Below are positions 5,539 through 6,446 of a stretch of DNA of 6,446 nucleotides, piece after piece. The DNA is from Ruminococcaceae bacterium UBA1244 (GTDB lineage: Bacteria > Bacillota > Clostridia > Oscillospirales > Acutalibacteraceae), in the NCBI GenBank assembly GCA_002308635.1, contig DBWG01000160.1, positions 7,083 to 13,528 on the forward strand, in the 5' to 3' direction. The position numbers and the translations under genes are program-made. Every line of letters begins with the position of its first letter. Position 1 is the first letter of the stretch. Below the pieces are notes generated by a model. It ran no database searches and was not told where the DNA came from. It worked only from the letters and a program-made list of their open reading frames with translations.

Positions 5539-6446
5539 ATGCTGAAGGATTTCGAGACCAAAAAGAAGGAAGACAGTGATGCCCTGAATACCGAGATAAG
5601 GCAGCTCCAGTCAAAGCTTTTAGGACAGCAGCAGCTTCTTATGAAGGCGAAGATACCCGTCATCGTTATGATAGAAGGCTGGGCGGCTTCCGGAAAGGGA
5701 ACGCTCATAAAGGAGCTTATCAGCGAGCTTGACCCGAGATTCTACAAGGTAGTATCACCGTCAGTTCTGCCCGAAGCGCAGGAGAGATACCCGTTTTTGT
5801 ACCAATACATGAGTGCAGTACCGGTAAACGGCAAGGTGACGTTTCTTGATTCCGGCTGGATGGAAAACGCAGTGCGCAAGTATCTCAGGCACGAGATCAC
5901 AAAGACGGATTATCAGAACCGCATACGTCAGGTGAACGAGTTTGAAAGACAGCTCCGTGACGGCGGATATATGATCCTTAAAATTTTCCTGCACATCAGC
6001 AAGAAAAAGCAATATGACAGGCTTTATGACCTTGCGGAAGATCCGAGTACGGAATGGCGTGTGAGCCGTGAGGATCTTATGCAGCACAAGGAATACAAGC
6101 GTTTTCTTGAAGCCTATGACGACTTTATCGAAAAGACCGGAAATACCATAGGCTGGCATGTTCTTGACGGCGGCCGCCACCAGACAGCGGTAAGGGATGC
6201 CCTGAAGCTTATGACCACAAAAATTGACCGTGCCGTTGAAGAGGGCAGACATGAAGGTACGCCGTTTGAAGAGGAATTCCCGCTCAAAGAAATGCCGCTG
6301 TTGTCTGAGGTCGATCTTTCACCGACAATAGACGATGACGAATACAAAAAGACGCTCAAAAAATTACAGTTACGGCTGAACGAGCTTCACAATATCATCT
6401 ACCGCAAAAAGATACCCGTAATTCTCTGCTATGAGGGCTGGGATGC
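5539..6446 (+). CDS. pap: Two-domain polyphosphate kinase 2, polyphosphate:AMP phosphotransferase type (3' end cut)
   Basis: 302 complete codons are visible and the frame is open at the window edge. The family is about 500 residues, so some 200 are missing. The enzyme would transfer phosphate from polyphosphate to AMP, giving ADP, in the cytoplasm. A helical lead-in (about 17-37) precedes the first P-loop domain: strand KIPVIVMIEGW, Walker A G-x4-G-K at 47-53 with K53, and FLDSGWMEN (102-110) where the Walker B region belongs. A lid-like helical part follows (about 115-200), then GWHVLDGGRH. Residues about 270-302 repeat the entry to domain one (LKKLQLRLNEL, then KKIPVILCYEGWD), ending just before the second Walker A. 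The domain-one Walker B region lacks the D/N-R-S motif usual in active PPK2 domains, so catalysis may rest on the second domain. ATG 5539 follows AAAGGAG. Confidence 0.92.
   Translation, partial: MLKDFETKKKEDSDALNTEIRQLQSKLLGQQQLLMKAKIPVIVMIEGWAASGKGTLIKELISELDPRFYKVVSPSVLPEAQERYPFLYQYMSAVPVNGKVTFLDSGWMENAVRKYLRHEITKTDYQNRIRQVNEFERQLRDGGYMILKIFLHISKKKQYDRLYDLAEDPSTEWRVSREDLMQHKEYKRFLEAYDDFIEKTGNTIGWHVLDGGRHQTAVRDALKLMTTKIDRAVEEGRHEGTPFEEEFPLKEMPLLSEVDLSPTIDDDEYKKTLKKLQLRLNELHNIIYRKKIPVILCYEGWD

Noticed and set aside
5761..6252. A 163-codon minus-strand open frame
   Set aside because: It is antisense to the conserved PPK2 coding sequence and shows no family features.

Overview
The window looks like chromosomal DNA from a low-to-mid GC Gram-positive anaerobe, most likely a Ruminococcus-type member of the Oscillospiraceae. 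This is inferred from strong AAGGAGG-type ribosome sites, consensus sigma-A promoters, two Cys-anchored lipoproteins with Ser/Glu/Asp/Lys-rich tethers, and a starch-binding CBM26-like module. No mobile element, CRISPR array or phage gene is visible. No gene-free stretch exceeds 180 bases.

Layout. The left edge (1-54, minus) holds the 5' three quarters of a tRNA-Gln(CUG) behind a perfect TTGACA-17-TATAAT promoter. Next, read leftward, comes a secreted esterase lipoprotein (236-2065) ending at a textbook 17-bp terminator. Its upstream region carries four 11-bp direct repeats that look like an OmpR/PhoB-type response-regulator site. Upstream of that are a second lipoprotein of unknown function (2243-3430) with its own terminator, and a small TIGR04076-family protein (3518-3823), both also on the minus strand. 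A divergent promoter region (about 3842-3933) separates these from the plus-strand genes: a multi-pass membrane protein with a DUF218/YdcF domain (3961-5412), ending in a hairpin that begins at its stop codon, and a two-domain polyphosphate kinase 2 (5539 to the right edge, cut at the second Walker A).

How the genes relate. They look like mostly independent transcription units rather than one pathway: most have their own promoter and three have terminators. The two lipoproteins and the YdcF protein act at or outside the membrane. The esterase plausibly removes acyl or feruloyl groups near starch or other polysaccharide. The PPK2 protein would recycle AMP to ADP using polyphosphate. The small TIGR04076 gene and the second lipoprotein may be cotranscribed, since no terminator lies between them.

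The most interesting signals are the 11-bp repeat array, the esterase-CBM26 architecture, the uncharacterised lipoprotein, and the unusual topology of the YdcF protein. I found no convincing sign of a wholly new multi-gene system.
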